Of a stretch of DNA of 64,000 nucleotides, positions 1 through 13,886 are shown piece by piece. A program made the translations under genes and the position numbers. The stretch covers positions 19,646,925 to 19,710,924 of the forward strand of contig NC_079421.1 of the NCBI RefSeq assembly GCF_026213295.1, in the 5' to 3' direction. How positions within the stretch are numbered: position 1 is the stretch's first letter; each line of letters starts with the position of its first letter. The notes under the pieces were generated by a model. That model had not been told where the DNA came from. It did not search any database and saw nothing but the letters and a program-made list of their open reading frames with translations. The DNA is from Gadus chalcogrammus (lineage: Eukaryota; Chordata; Actinopteri; Gadiformes; Gadidae).

Positions 1-1673
1 TCAGGCTGCTGATTAGCCCTCTTTAGAGCGCGCCCCCCCCCCCCCCCCCCCTAGCTCAAACGTCTGCTGCTGTGAGCCGTTATAGCTCTGAGCTGCCCGC
101 CGCACGCCACGGCCAGACACGGTCTACGTCGCAGGGGTGTGACGCATCCCCGGCGAGGAGGTCTGTTTATGGACCCCTCTCTCATCCCGGGCAGCACATG
201 TGTCGTTGGGCCGCACGCGACATTCCGTCGTAATCGGATTAAAAGGCGCAGACGCAACACACATGGAGATGCTGATGGAGGGACACGCTACTGCGTGGCA
301 GAGGGCGGGTTTGAAGGTGGTTGGGTGGAAACACAAAAGGAAAGAATGTGCGAGGAGGCTGTGTGGGGGGGGGGGGGGGGGAGAGGAAGAAATAGTTTGG
401 GTTGGTGTGTGTGATGTTTGGTTTCGGCAGGATGGTGTCGTGGCTGGAGTGTTCTTCGACCAGCTGAAGGTGCTGGGTTAGATTCCCCAGTGTCCGCAGG
501 CCACCTGGTGATGAGATGAAATGCATGCCTGAGTGATGTGTATCTGAAATCCCCTTTAGGTCACTTTGGAAAAAAGATGCCTGTTCAATGATTAAAGTGC
601 GAAGCGTGGTGTGGTAAAAAAGAGTGCATGATATACCGTGAGATATGGGATAACTTTAATCCTGGGGAAGTGAGAAAGGACAGGTTTGATGCAATGGCGT
701 TTAGCTCATGGGTCACCTGATCTTTGCTCGGCGGATCTTTGCTACTTAATTAGGAACACGGGTTCCTGGAGGACAGTAGGAGAAGGGCGAATTGACGCGG
801 TACCTCACTCACCGTCTCTCAGGAGTGCCTGGTCTGTTGCTGCCCCAGCTGCTGCTGAAACCTCTGCAGTCAAGCAGGACATTATACATCCTCACGGCTA
901 AAATTATACCTAGCCAAGGTCAGGGGCGAAGAATCAGAATGTGTCTGTACTCTTTCCAAAGTACTGCGAGTCTTTTGCCAATGCCACCAGTACAGGACCA
1001 GACAAACATAGTTCTGTCACTCTGGCAGTGTCGGCCAGCACATTATACCGCTATAATTTCAAATTTGCATAGCCTACAGATCCCCGACACAAAACACAGG
1101 TATTTTAGGTAGGCCTAAATTGTTTCATTATTTTTAACACACTAATTGCAAGGCAAATGGGCTTAATTGTAACCCCAGGTCCCCAGCCTCAGAAATAAAC
1201 AAGGCCAAGGAAATGTAAGTGGCGGTTATGGTTTTACTTCGAGCCTGATGTGGGATTTGGGAAGCTGCTGCCTGCCAAGTGCGTTTTCATGTCGCTGCCC
1301 AAAACAGTGGCTCTGACTCATGCCGTAATGGCGGAGAGCTTGAAGGTCTGTTCTTTTTTTTTCCATAGCAGATATGACCAAAAGATTGATAGATACAACG
1401 GCTTTGCAGCGTTTCTTTCAGCCATTGGATTGTGTCGCTCTCCGAGGGGGTCAACCGGTTTGCCCGGAGGGGACCTTGGCTAGTGAGCTGCAGTAGGGTA
1501 GAGGTAAGCCTCCCTGGGCCCAGGCCAGGCTAGACCTGGTTCCAGTGACTTCAGCCAGGCCTCTTTCTGGCTGGCAGTGCTTCTCTCGGCGCTAGTAAGG
1601 ACCAAGCTGGCCTGGAGCCAGTGTTGTGCTTGGCCAGATGTAGGTTGGACTGCATGATCATGAATGTACATAC
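1..1673. other. No recognisable gene
   Basis: Non-repetitive sequence with a poly-C run at about 38-51 and a poly-G run at about 365-381. Short open frames lack domains. Confidence 0.6.
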
Positions 1674-1690
1674 GCACACACACTCACACA

Positions 1691-1732
<42 letters not shown>

Positions 1733-1863
1733 ACCAGCAGCCCAACACATAGGAGAACACGCACTCACACAGACCGACTCACAAATGTGTGTGTGTGCCC
1801 CAAACACCTCGCCACACGCACGCACACACCTTGACGCACACAACACGTGTACAAATACTCCCC

Positions 1864-1910
<47 letters not shown>

Positions 1911-2091
1911 ATACACACACACGCACACACACACACACACACACACGCACACACATATACACACACGCACACACACACACAAACACACATACACACACAC
2001 GCACACACACATACACACACACACGCACACACATAAACACACACGCACATACACGCACACACACGCACACACACAGTCACACACACACACA
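1674..2091 (+). repeat. Compound CA microsatellites
   Basis: Two blocks (1674-1731 and 1866-2091) of (CA)n interrupted by GCAC, ATAC and AAAC units, separated by ordinary sequence. Confidence 0.95.
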
Positions 2092-2313
2092 TATGATCCA
2101 AATGAAAGATGAACCACGTGTGAGGTCAATATGACACCATTCTCAGAGTGGAATGACAAATGTCGAAAATAAAACTGACTGGAGTATAATCCTGTTCAGT
2201 TGGAATTAATCATCAACAAGTGTTATTGATAACAACAAATATCCGGTTCGGCAGGACTTGAAATAAAGTGGCTGTTCTACCACAATGAAATCTACCTCAT
2301 GTGACCTCCGCAT

Positions 2314-2447
<134 letters not shown>

Positions 2448-2552
2448 GCCCTCGTTCACACATGCATGCTCTCACACACAAGGTGTTGGACTGGTAGCAG
2501 CCGCTGCCACGGGCCAATGGGTGCACTGACACACATAAAAAAGCTCACCAAT

Positions 2553-2682
2553 CCACACACACACATGAACAACATCACACACAAAAACACACACCTCGTA
2601 CATACACAGACACACACACACACACACACGCACATACACAGACAAACACACATACACACAAACACACAAACACACACACACA
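2553..2682 (+). repeat. Interrupted CA microsatellite
   Basis: CA units mixed with AAAC, ATAC and AGAC. Confidence 0.9.
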
Positions 2683-2905
2683 GTTTTGGTGGTTGGGAGC
2701 CTGTTTTCCAGGCTTTGGGTTAGAGTAGAGCAGAGTTACTCGGCAGGATTCAGGAAAAGGCTTTACTCCTGTGGAGATGTTTTAATGAGTAAAAGGAGAT
2801 CTACATAAGCTACAACCACCTCACACATTTTTCTCTCCATCTCTCTCTCTCACTCTGGCTTTCTCCCAGTGAGCTCACCTCTTTTCCCATACATCTTCGT
2901 AGCTT

Positions 2906-3105
<200 letters not shown>

Positions 3106-3251
3106 CTCCTTCTGCGTGGTTAGTTCCTAATTGGAACTAACTAACTAACTTCCTAGTTGGTTAGTGGTTGGCCTTCTTCTGCATGCTGTGTGGCCTGCAC
3201 TGAGGAGGACAACAAGGAACAGCATTATTGTGATGGAGGCAGCCGTAGAAC

Positions 3252-3776
3252 TGGCTAATTGGTTAGTTGGTTGGTTGCTTTGATAGCTGGTGGTTTGGTT
3301 AGTTGGATGACTATTTGGTTGACTGGTTGGTTGGTTGGTTGGTTGACTGGTTGGGTGACTGTTCTGTTGTTTGGTTGATTGGTTGGTTGAATGGATGGGT
3401 GGTTTGCTGGTTGGTTGGCTGGTTGGTTGAATGGTTAGTTGTTTGGTTGGATTGACTGGTTACAGGGTTGGTTGTTTGGTTTACTGGTTGGATGGTTGGT
3501 TGACTAGTTGGTTGGTTGATTTGTTGGGCGACTGGTTGGTTGGTTGGTTGGTTGACTGGTTGGTGGGTTGATTGGTTGGGAGACTGGTTGGTTGGTTGGC
3601 TGGTTTGTTGGTTTGTTGGTTGGTTAACTGACTGGTCGGTTTGTTAGTTGGTTTGTTGGTTGGTTAGCTGATTGGTTGGTTTGTTGACTGGTTGGTTTGT
3701 TGGTTTGTTAATTGGTTTGTTGGTTGGTTAACTGACTGGTTGGTTTGTTAGTTAGTTGGTTGGTTGGTTGGTTGAC
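3252..3776 (+). repeat. Degenerate TTGG tetranucleotide array
   Basis: About 520 bp of ggttggttgactggttggtttgttgg-type sequence. The unit is TTGG with frequent GACT, TTGT and TAGT variants. Strong strand asymmetry: almost no C. Confidence 0.93.
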
Positions 3777-3824
3777 CATACAAAACATAGACAACCTGCC
3801 AAAGAAACCTCTTCCCCCAGTTAA

Positions 3825-3882
3825 GTCAACGGTCTGTTTAAGCCATAACTCTTAACTCTTATTCAAAGAAAAGAACGAGCAA
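3825..3882 (+). repeat. Left copy of a flanking direct repeat (possible LTR remnant)
   Basis: It shares gtcaac, ctgtttaagcc, tttta/cttatt and gaaaagaac-agca in the same order with 5333-5386, at roughly 75-80 percent identity by eye. Its position at the outer edge of the gypsy remnant suggests LTR sequence. Confidence 0.6.
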
Positions 3883-5332
3883 ATATGATTTTTAGGCAAA
3901 AGTCAAAGCCCTAGTGCAGACCCCCTGGTGTCATGCACCAGGGGGTCTTCTCCGTCTTCTCCTTGGTGGCCTTGGTCAGGGGGGGGAGGTGCTGCTCAGT
4001 TACCACAGTACTCCTGGGTATCTCTGGGAAGACAATCTGGTGCTGCAAGACAACCTTGTTGAGGTCCTCCTTATGGGCGGGACTTAGGTTTTCCCCAACC
4101 GGGACCTTGGGTACACCTTGCCGGACGAACAGGACCGAGGGGGCCGGTGGGGGAGCCACGGCCCACCACAGCGTCAGCAGGTTCACATGGTACCACTGGG
4201 TGGGTTTGCACCTCGCTGGCTGTTCGCACCTGATAGTCTACCTCAACGGGTCACCATTGGCCAGACTTGCGGCATGCGTTCCCGGACCTGTTCCAAGTGG
4301 CCCAGTAGGGTGCGATTTCGGGAGGCATGGCTCGCCCAAGAGTCCTTGGCGAGGTCAAGGACTCCCCTTGGTCTCCGGCCATACTGTACCTCAAAGGGGG
4401 ACAACCACTCGGAGGCTTGGGGTAGCTTGCGGACTGCGAAATGTTCATGGGGGAGGATATGGTCCCAGTTTTTCCCGTCAGTCTCCATGGCCCTCTTGAG
4501 CATCTGCTGAAAGTTTTATTGAACCTCTCAACAAGCCCGTCCTGCTTGACCTGAAGGAGACTAAGACGTGACATTAAACAGGATCCCTGGTATGTCAGTA
4601 TCTCCCTTGCTATCCTTGCCCGGCTGTACAGCAGCATTGCTCCCTAATCAATGCTTTAGTGGTGGCATAGTCTACCACCATGACCAAGATGTACCGATGG
4701 CCCCGGGTGGTCTTAGAGAAAGGTCCTTCAATGTCTTGCACCAGCCGGTTGAACGGCACCTTAATAAAGGGCATTGGGACCAAATGGTTTCAGGCCATGT
4801 GTCTCGGGGAGATGCGCATGCCTGAAAGTACTGCCAGATTTTTTTTACTAGGATTCTATCCCTATTCTTGTCCATGCATAACCTTTAGTGAATGTTAATG
4901 TCCGTCCCCTGACCATCCCTTGCGGGGCTGTCGCCTTCTCCGGACGACTCTACTGGGGAGGGCTGGTACACCTTGGCGCCATAGGCACGTCCTGATTTTG
5001 ACCGGGTACGCAGGTGACCTTGATGGGTTCTCCCAGCCTTCCGTCGACTAGGTCGGGTCGCAGGAGGGGTCGCCACACTCCCTGTGTCGATAGGGGCCCT
5101 GTGTGTGCTTCTCTCCTACCGATGCTGGGAGAGAGGGTGCTAGGCTTTCAACTGTGTCTTTCTGGATGACAGCGGCCAGGGCTTGGACCCACTGCTGACG
5201 CTGGGTGGTAGCTGCGGCTACACCAGGTCTGGTGTTCCCTGGGATACTTAGCGGGGACAAGTTGCCCGCATTCTCCGCCATATGTGGGAACCCGGCTCGG
5301 TGAGTGGCCCGCCTTCCCCGCAGTGAACACAA

Positions 5333-5386
5333 GTCAACACTCTGTTTAAGCCGTAATGGAACTTTTATTTCGAGAAAAGAACAAGC
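5333..5386 (+). repeat. Right copy of the flanking direct repeat (possible LTR remnant)
   Basis: This is the partner of 3825-3882. The motif ctgtttaagccgtaa is followed by gagaaaagaacaagca. It lies immediately to the right of the recognisable gag-like region. Confidence 0.6.
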
Positions 5387-5585
5387 ATTGGTTGGTGCCC
5401 AACAGAAAGCAGAAAGTGTTCTTACTCCGAGACCACAAAGAAACCTCTGATAATGTTCCCGGCAACGCTGGTCTCTTCCAAGGGGGGTACACGCACGGAC
5501 GTCGCCTCATAGCGTAGTGCCAATCCCCCCCCCCCCCCGAGGGGTTAATCGACGCAAAATTAAAATTTTTGGGCGGCGCACGTCA

Positions 5586-5690
5586 GATCCTCCTTCCGTC
5601 CTTGCGCTGGACGGAAGGAGGATCGGCAAGGACTTAATAGGTCCGTAAACGCCCTTGCGTTGCGTCGACGTGGAGCCACGACTAAGCCTT
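5586..5690. mobile_element. Fragment related to the 12.0-kb MITE, with a perfect 16-bp hairpin
   Basis: The right part (5655-5690) shares ttgcgttgcgtcg and actaagcctt, with spacing matching within one base, with the right end of the element at 12.0-12.2 kb. Just upstream is a perfect inverted repeat: arms 5586-5601 and 5609-5624, loop ttgcgct. I could not find a matching left end, so this is a fragment or a divergent subfamily member. Confidence 0.5.
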
Positions 5691-5883
5691 TAGGCAGTGA
5701 TCTCCACTCAACACCTCAAACGGTGAACATGAACACGGTTTGACGGGAAAACTTAAAACAACTCGCGCCGAGTCCCGAGCGGGCCTAGCACTACTGCGCT
5801 CCCGGGCGCCCGCCAGGGGTAGAGCGGCAGCATCCCCCCTTCACCAGCGCTCCCCTGGGCCGCCTGGGGCGCGATGCTGGCCA

Positions 5884-7188
<1,305 letters not shown>

Positions 7189-8070
7189 AAGGAGGGGATG
7201 TGTTCATTATATAGGCTTAAGGAGGGGATGTGTTCATTATATAGGCTTAAGGAGGGGATGAGTTCATTATCCTATAGGCTTAGGGAGGGGATGAGTTCAT
7301 TATATAGGCTTAAGGAGGGGATGAGTTCATTATATAGGCTTAAGGAGGGGATGAGTTCATTATCCTATAGGCTTAGGGAGGGGATGAATTAATTTTCCTA
7401 AAGGCTAAGGTGGGTGATGAGTTCATTATGCTAAAGGTTAAGGTGGGTGATGAGTTCATTATGCTAAAGGGTAAGGTGGGTGATGAGTGATGAGTTCATT
7501 ATGCTAAAGGCTAAGGTGGGTGATGACTGATGAGGTCATTATGCTAAAGGCTAAGGTGGGTGATGACTGATGAGGTCATTATGCTAAAGGCTAAGGTGGG
7601 TGATGAGTGATGAGTTCATTATGCTAAAGGCTAAGGTGGGTGATGAGTTCATTATGCTAAAGGCTAAGGTGGGTGATGAGTTCATTATGCTAAAGGCTAA
7701 GGTGGGTGATGAGTTCATTATGCTAAAGGCTAAGGTGTGTGATGAGTTCATTATGCTAAAGGCTAAGGTGGGTGATGACTGATGAGGTCATTATGCTAAA
7801 GGCTAAGGTGGGTGATGACTGATGAGTTCATTATGCTAAAGGCTAAGGTGGGTGATGACTGATGAGTTCATTATGCTAAAGGCTAAGGTGGGTGATGACT
7901 GATGAGGTCATTATGCTAAAGGCTAAGGTGGGTGATGACTGATGAGGTCATTGTGCTAAAGGTTAAGGTGGGTGATGACTGATGAGGTCATTATGCTAAA
8001 GGCTAAGGTGGGTGATGAGTTCATTATGCTAAAGGCTAAGGTGGGTGATGAGTTCACTATGCAATAGGCC
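7189..8070 (+). repeat. Minisatellite with 30-, 33- and 40-bp unit classes
   Basis: The left section (about 7189-7390) repeats a 30-bp unit (aaggaggggatg then ttcattatataggctt). The right section repeats a related 33-bp unit (aaggtgggtgatgag then ttcattatgctaaaggct) and a 40-bp form with an extra gactgat. All share ggggatg/gggtgatg, ttcattat and aggct. Because 33 is a multiple of 3, an open frame (VGDEFIMLKAK repeated) appears by chance. Confidence 0.95.
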
Positions 8071-8367
8071 AAGGTGGGAAATTAGTTAGTATAGATGGGT
8101 TTGAGATGACCAAGGTCAAAGCAGGAAGAGGATGCAGGCCTGGGGTCCGACCTCCTCCACAGAGGTGGTCGGAGGTGGTCTTCTGTGGAGGCAGGAGGGA
8201 AACACGTGGTCCTGGAAATCCTTCCGTTGACCTTGACTCAATTAAGCAATGATTTGCTTGGGGGCAGTTTTTTTTCTTTTGAAATACTTTCAGGTTTTCT
8301 TTATTGTCTTTTTAAATACTTTAATAAAGCAACATCTTGGCACACAGGCATACACTCAACCAAATAC

Positions 8368-8394
8368 ACACACACACACACAGACACACACACA

Positions 8395-8470
<76 letters not shown>
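8368..8470 (+). repeat. (CA)n microsatellite
   Basis: CA array followed to about 8580 by degenerate CA-rich sequence. Confidence 0.95.
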
Positions 8471-8471
<1 letters not shown>

Positions 8472-8792
8472 TGCACACCTGGCACACATACGCAAACTCA
8501 AACAAGTTCACACGCACACACACAAATACACAAAACCAAATACCCACCCACACACACACACACACATACACACACGCACCCAAATAAACAAACATGCACG
8601 CTAACACAAAGGATGTGTTGAAAGGGTGCCTGAGGTGACATCCCACATTTTCCTCCCACAACAGGATTGTAGGTGGAAAATTCTGGAAGTGAAAACAGGG
8701 CAGAGCGATGCTAACGTGGAATTCAAACCAATGTCAGGAACTCCATATCAAAGGATTCGGTTGAAATTCCACTGGAAGTCCCTTACACACAC

Positions 8793-8853
<61 letters not shown>

Positions 8854-8882
8854 GACACACACACACCCACACACACACACGC
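8793..8882 (+). repeat. (CA)n microsatellite
   Basis: About 90 bp with a few interruptions near the right end. Confidence 0.95.
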
Positions 8883-9786
8883 ACATACCCCTAATGACCC
8901 ACGGCATGACTAAAAATAAATAGCAGGAACGCTAAGAATAGCCGTGCCATGAGAGCAAGGACTGAATTATTGTGAGGATAAGCCACGATCCCCACACATG
9001 CAGTATAAGCGCGATGCGGTGGGGTTCGTAAAGTGGTACCAGCTGTGTGGCTGGGGAGGAGGTCGCTGTGGACGGGAGACGCGGTCCAACTATTTGGATT
9101 AATCATTTACTCGAATAACGCAAGCCACGTTTTCAAAACCACAGGCTCTCAATGCATTCGTCTACCATTCATGTGCGGTGGTGGTGGACATCCAGCCTTT
9201 GCATTTTTTTTTGCTTTCAGTACCGGTGCTGCTGCATGCGTTTCTGTCTACACACGTGAGCCAGGCGTAGTCACAGACAGGAAACAATAGTTGGCGACTG
9301 GAGCCATATTGGCCCCCGTTTGGGGACAGCCATCCGAGTCTGGCACAGGTCTACTGGCGTCTGAATGGCCGTTGATCCGAGCACAATGCCCAAGCTGCAG
9401 CCTCATTGTTTTGCCCACGTTCATTTTCTACGCTGTGCTTTTTTTTTTCAAGATAAAGATTTAATTGATGGTGTCAAAAGAGTACCCAAGTCCCACGCTT
9501 TGTTTCAATGCCGGTTTCCCAGTAAAGGAGAGAGCTTTCATGGAATTAATTCAAAACGTGTTTTCGTTCCAGTTTCCTAGAAATAAAATGTTCCCAGATT
9601 CCACCACTCTATACTTTAGAGACGTATACTTTATTTTTAGGGGGGGGGGGGGGGCATTGAGACGATGGGGTTAGGATCTCAAGAAACGTCTGCTCACAGA
9701 GGGTAGGAGCCTCGGGGAGGCCCTCCATGGTGACCCCTGTGGAGACCGGGCCGCCCTGCCAGAGCTGATCTGTTGCTTCATGTACA

Positions 9787-9800
9787 CAAACACACACACA

Positions 9801-9855
<55 letters not shown>
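9787..9855 (+). repeat. (CA)n microsatellite
   Basis: Near-pure CA interrupted once near the left end. Confidence 0.95.
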
Positions 9856-9858
<3 letters not shown>

Positions 9859-10368
9859 GCAAACACATGTACTCACACACCCATATGTACACACATGTAT
9901 GTGTGGGGAAAAAGCCACATCTCTAGCCCGCTGTTGGGGAGAGAGAATTAACACACCGGCCTGGCAGTCGTCCCACAACAACAACAACAAAAAAGTACAC
10001 GTTACTTTTTCGGGGGTCCCGCTGTGACGGCCAGCACCACCACATCGATCCGGTCGGCTGCGGTCATGGCGGAACACTGCTTATGGGGGGACTTCCCCCC
10101 TACCCCCCCCCCCCCAACCCTCTTACCCCCCGGTAAGGGGATCATGGCTGGGAGCCACCCATGAGCAACTGAGGGCTGACACAGGTTTAGCAAAGGACAG
10201 TCACATGCTGATGGTGAGAGAGGGACGGAGACGGAGCCCGAGCGAGAGCCAAACTGCAGTTTGGCATTTCTAATGAACAGAACCGATCAGGAGAGATGAA
10301 AGCTGAAATGAGCAGCGCAGGGGTGAGGAGAGGCGGTGAGGGTGGGGGAGTAAAGGGAAGGGATGGAG

Positions 10369-10553
<185 letters not shown>

Positions 10554-10803
10554 GAGATTGAGACATGGGAAGAGACATGCTGAGAGAGCAGGGCAGATGA
10601 AAATCATTTTAAATTGATTTGTTGTTCACTAGTTCGTGCAGGGTCGGAGCAGCTCATGCTAAAATATTTCATTAATTTCTACCGGCTTGAGCAGGCAAGT
10701 AAACAGAAATAACAGGAACACATTTACATGTTCTTGACAGATTTCCATTTCCCTTGTGAATTGTCCTACTTGAGTGTGTTTGGATGGTGTGTGTTTGTCT
10801 CCA

Positions 10804-11000
<197 letters not shown>

Positions 11001-11724
11001 TTTGTGTGTGTGTGTGTGCATGTGCGTGCACTCGCGTGTGTCTCTGTGTGTGCCTGTGCGGACAATGTTGATGGGAAAAGTACAGCATCAAGTAACCCCT
11101 ATTGAAAAGATGTTACATATTTGCCGACTTAGACACAAAAAAAACAACTTGAGGTATTTATACAAACCAAAAAATGCAAATGGTCTTATTTATACCCAAC
11201 AAAAGGAGTCCGCTGATCTCTGGCCCTTCCAGCACGAGTAATGTGTCCAATTCCTAACATGCCATAACCGAGAGAGCGCTCGGAATCTAACATACACACT
11301 AAACATAAACAGTCTGAGTTATATTTGTATGTCGAATAAAGAACTGCTTCTCTCAAAAATGTAAATAACCCCCCTGCCGCCAACCCCCCAGAAGAGGGGC
11401 TAACTCCATCTCAAGAGGGGATGTAAACACGAGAATATGAGGAAACTGCGCAGGGGGCAGGGGTGTAGGGATAGTGGGGGATGGAGGGAAGGAAACGGAG
11501 GGAATGGGTGTTTGAAACGAGGGATAATGGTGCAAGAAAGCCTCACAGGGTTGGGATACGGTCTCTGCAAACGACCACTTTGTACACTGGATGTCCTGTA
11601 CAAACTGTCCATTACACAAATGCACGTGCACTGCCTTCCAAACCCCTTCCCCACAAACAATCCCACACACACCCAACCCGGGAGATCACACACACATTCA
11701 CAGTGGCCAGATGTATGTGCTCAC

Positions 11725-11732
11725 ACACACAG

Positions 11733-11761
<29 letters not shown>
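11725..11761 (+). repeat. (CA)n microsatellite
   Basis: Short CA array, with degenerate CA-rich flanks to about 11805. Confidence 0.9.
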
Positions 11762-11763
<2 letters not shown>

Positions 11764-12003
11764 GCAACACACACGTACACACACATACAGACAGACACAT
11801 ACACTGTGCACAACGCATCCCAGCCAGTCAAGGACAGGAATGCAGGGCCAGTAAATATCTCGAAGGGGAGAGATGACAGATGGCAGTCCGGAACACAATA
11901 ATAAAGGGATACTTCCCGCCCCTGGCACCTCAGGCCTACAGCCGTGAACCGGCAGAGTGGCTAGCTCCACTGGAGCGAGTATGGAATCCACACAGTGGCT
12001 TCA

Positions 12004-12219
12004 AAAGCTTGGTTATAGTTGGACGTCTACGCAACGCAAGGGGGGTTCATGGACCCATTCTGTCCTTGCGGACCCTGCTTGCGTCCACCGCAAAGGGCCT
12101 GGAGTGATTGGTCCGCGGACTAAAACCCGACGCCAGAACCAAAACGGGTTCACGACTGCGTTGAAGCGACTGCGCGGTCATTGCGTTGCGTCGGCATCCA
12201 AACCATAACTAAGCCTTAA
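12004..12219. mobile_element. Probable MITE of about 216 bp with long imperfect terminal inverted repeats
   Basis: The left end (12004-12040: aaagcttggttatag ... ctacgcaacgcaag) is the imperfect reverse complement of the right end (12181-12219: ttgcgttgcgtcgg ... aactaagcctt), about 37 bp at roughly 80 percent identity. There is no coding capacity. The terminal motif resembles ends of non-autonomous cut-and-paste transposons in fish. A related end occurs at 5655-5690. Target duplication and superfamily were not resolved. Confidence 0.65.
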
Positions 12220-12479
12220 GCCGCTCAGGGCTCCTACTCGCTCGTTTGTTTTGAAGCTAACTGTAGCTAACTGCAGCCCACAACACATAGAGGGGGGGGG
12301 GGGGGTACTGTTAACCTTAAAGACATTCAGTTTTGCGAAGGTTGGTGAAGGAGATGTGGGGTCAGGGTGGATGAGGAGAATGTTGGTGGGAGAGGGAGGG
12401 CGCGATGGAGGAAGAAGGATAGTGGCCTTCCCCGGTCTCCACCAAGACCTGGGAAGACGAAGAGGGGGACCGCAGGAGG

Positions 12480-13032
12480 AGTGGGGTGGAGCAGGAAGAG
12501 AGGGATAAAGGTAGAAGAGAAGGGTGGAGGGGGAGGGAGGTGCAGGGGGAGAGTGGTGGAGGAGGGGAGGGTGTGGAGGAGGGGAGGGGGAGGAGGAGTA
12601 GAGGGCTGATACAGGAAGCGAAGGCTGGGGGTAGAGAGGGTTGGAGGAGGAAGAGAGGAGGAGAGAAGGATGGAGGAGGAGAGAGGGGAGGAGGAGGAGA
12701 GAGGGGAGGAGGAGGAAGAGGGGGGAGGAGGAGGAAGAGGAGGAGAGAAGGATGGAGGAGGAGAGAGGGGAGGAGGAGGAAGAGGGGGGAGGAGGAGGAA
12801 GAGGAGGAGAGAAGGATGGAGGAGGAAGAGAGGGGAGGAGGATGAAGAGAGGGGGATGGAGGAGGGGAGGGGAGGAGGAAGAGAGGGGTGGAGGAGGGGA
12901 GGGGAGGAGGAAGAGAGGGGTGGAGGAGTAGGGGGGGGCGGATCAAGTAAGAGAGGGAGGAGGAGACAGGTCGAGGAGGATACGGGTGGCGGAGGAGGAG
13001 AGCGGGGGGGGGGGGGGGGGGGGGGGGTGGGG
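12480..13032 (+). repeat. Polypurine GGA-rich tract ending in a G homopolymer
   Basis: About 550 bp nearly free of pyrimidines on the + strand, built from gaggagg, agaggagg and ggatggagg. A 60-70 bp subunit (gaggagagaaggatggagga) recurs at about 12655, 12735 and 12805. It ends in about 25 G residues near 13001-13027. The long Pro/Ser open frames on the - strand here are artefacts of composition. Confidence 0.95.
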
Positions 13033-13601
13033 GGGCATCGTCTGACCCTCCTCACCAAACCTACCGTGACAGACTCCACCAAGACCGCATCGACGGCTTG
13101 TGTCTCCGACCGTAGACATCCAACCTCAACTCACTAACTGTGCCGCCGCGCTCCAGTCCAAAGCCACAGGTATGGCGTGGCAGGCGGGCACGCTCAGTAG
13201 AAATCATGGGGCTTGGGGGCTCGCAGACGGCCGCCATGGAGATGAGTGGAATCAACCACTGCAGTGTCATGAGAAAAACGAAGCTCAGCCGCGCCGGGGG
13301 CTGCCTTGCCCCCCCCCCCCCCCCCAGTCACGGCCTGAGACGAATGCACGCATCGCACAGCTCGGGCACCTCAGCTGGGGTTTCACAGCTAAACAGGAAC
13401 CTTTAGCGCACGTTGAAGAGAGCAGATCAATTGTGCGGGTGAATACCGATAGCTGGTCTTCAGCAGCAGATAGCCTTGGGAAGATCTGATTTCTGAGGTT
13501 CACTGAGTTGGAGCAAAATGCCTCCAATGACTTCTTACAGCCAGAGCGCAACTGAGAGGTTTGGGCGGAGGTGGAATGCTCACACGCATACGCACTCTAA
13601 A

Positions 13602-13886
<285 letters not shown>

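Larger units (their letters stand above)
3800..5390 (-). mobile_element. Decayed Ty3/gypsy-type LTR retrotransposon
   Basis: Translated on the - strand in several frames, the interval shows degraded pieces in the expected pol order. At 5330-4900 there is a basic segment with scattered Cys/His that may be gag. Around 4760-4670 is an integrase-core piece (VQDIEGPF, GHRYILVMVDYAT). At 4600-4250 comes the integrase end (DGLVERFNKT, AMETDGKNWD, GRRPRGVLDLAK), and at 4190-3910 a C-terminal piece with VNLLTLW and LPPLT. Frames are broken by stops and indels; protease and reverse transcriptase are not recognisable. Two related 55-60 bp stretches at 3825-3882 and 5333-5386 flank it and may be LTR remnants. 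Confidence 0.72.

Noticed and set aside
3799..5454. Shared aagaaacctct motifs near 3800 and 5440 as additional LTR sequence
   Set aside because: Their order relative to the 55-60 bp direct repeats differs on the two sides, so they do not support a simple LTR pair.
7189..8070. CRISPR-like regular repeats
   Set aside because: Units are contiguous with no unique spacers, and the DNA is vertebrate; this is a minisatellite.
8154..8191. 9-bp inverted repeat cctccacag / ctgtggagg with 20-bp loop
   Set aside because: Too short, and the region is compositionally biased (ggtggtc/ggaggtgg); chance is likely.
12327..13082. 251-codon Pro/Ser-rich frame on the - strand
   Set aside because: Purely the complement of the polypurine tract; no domain and no balanced flanks.
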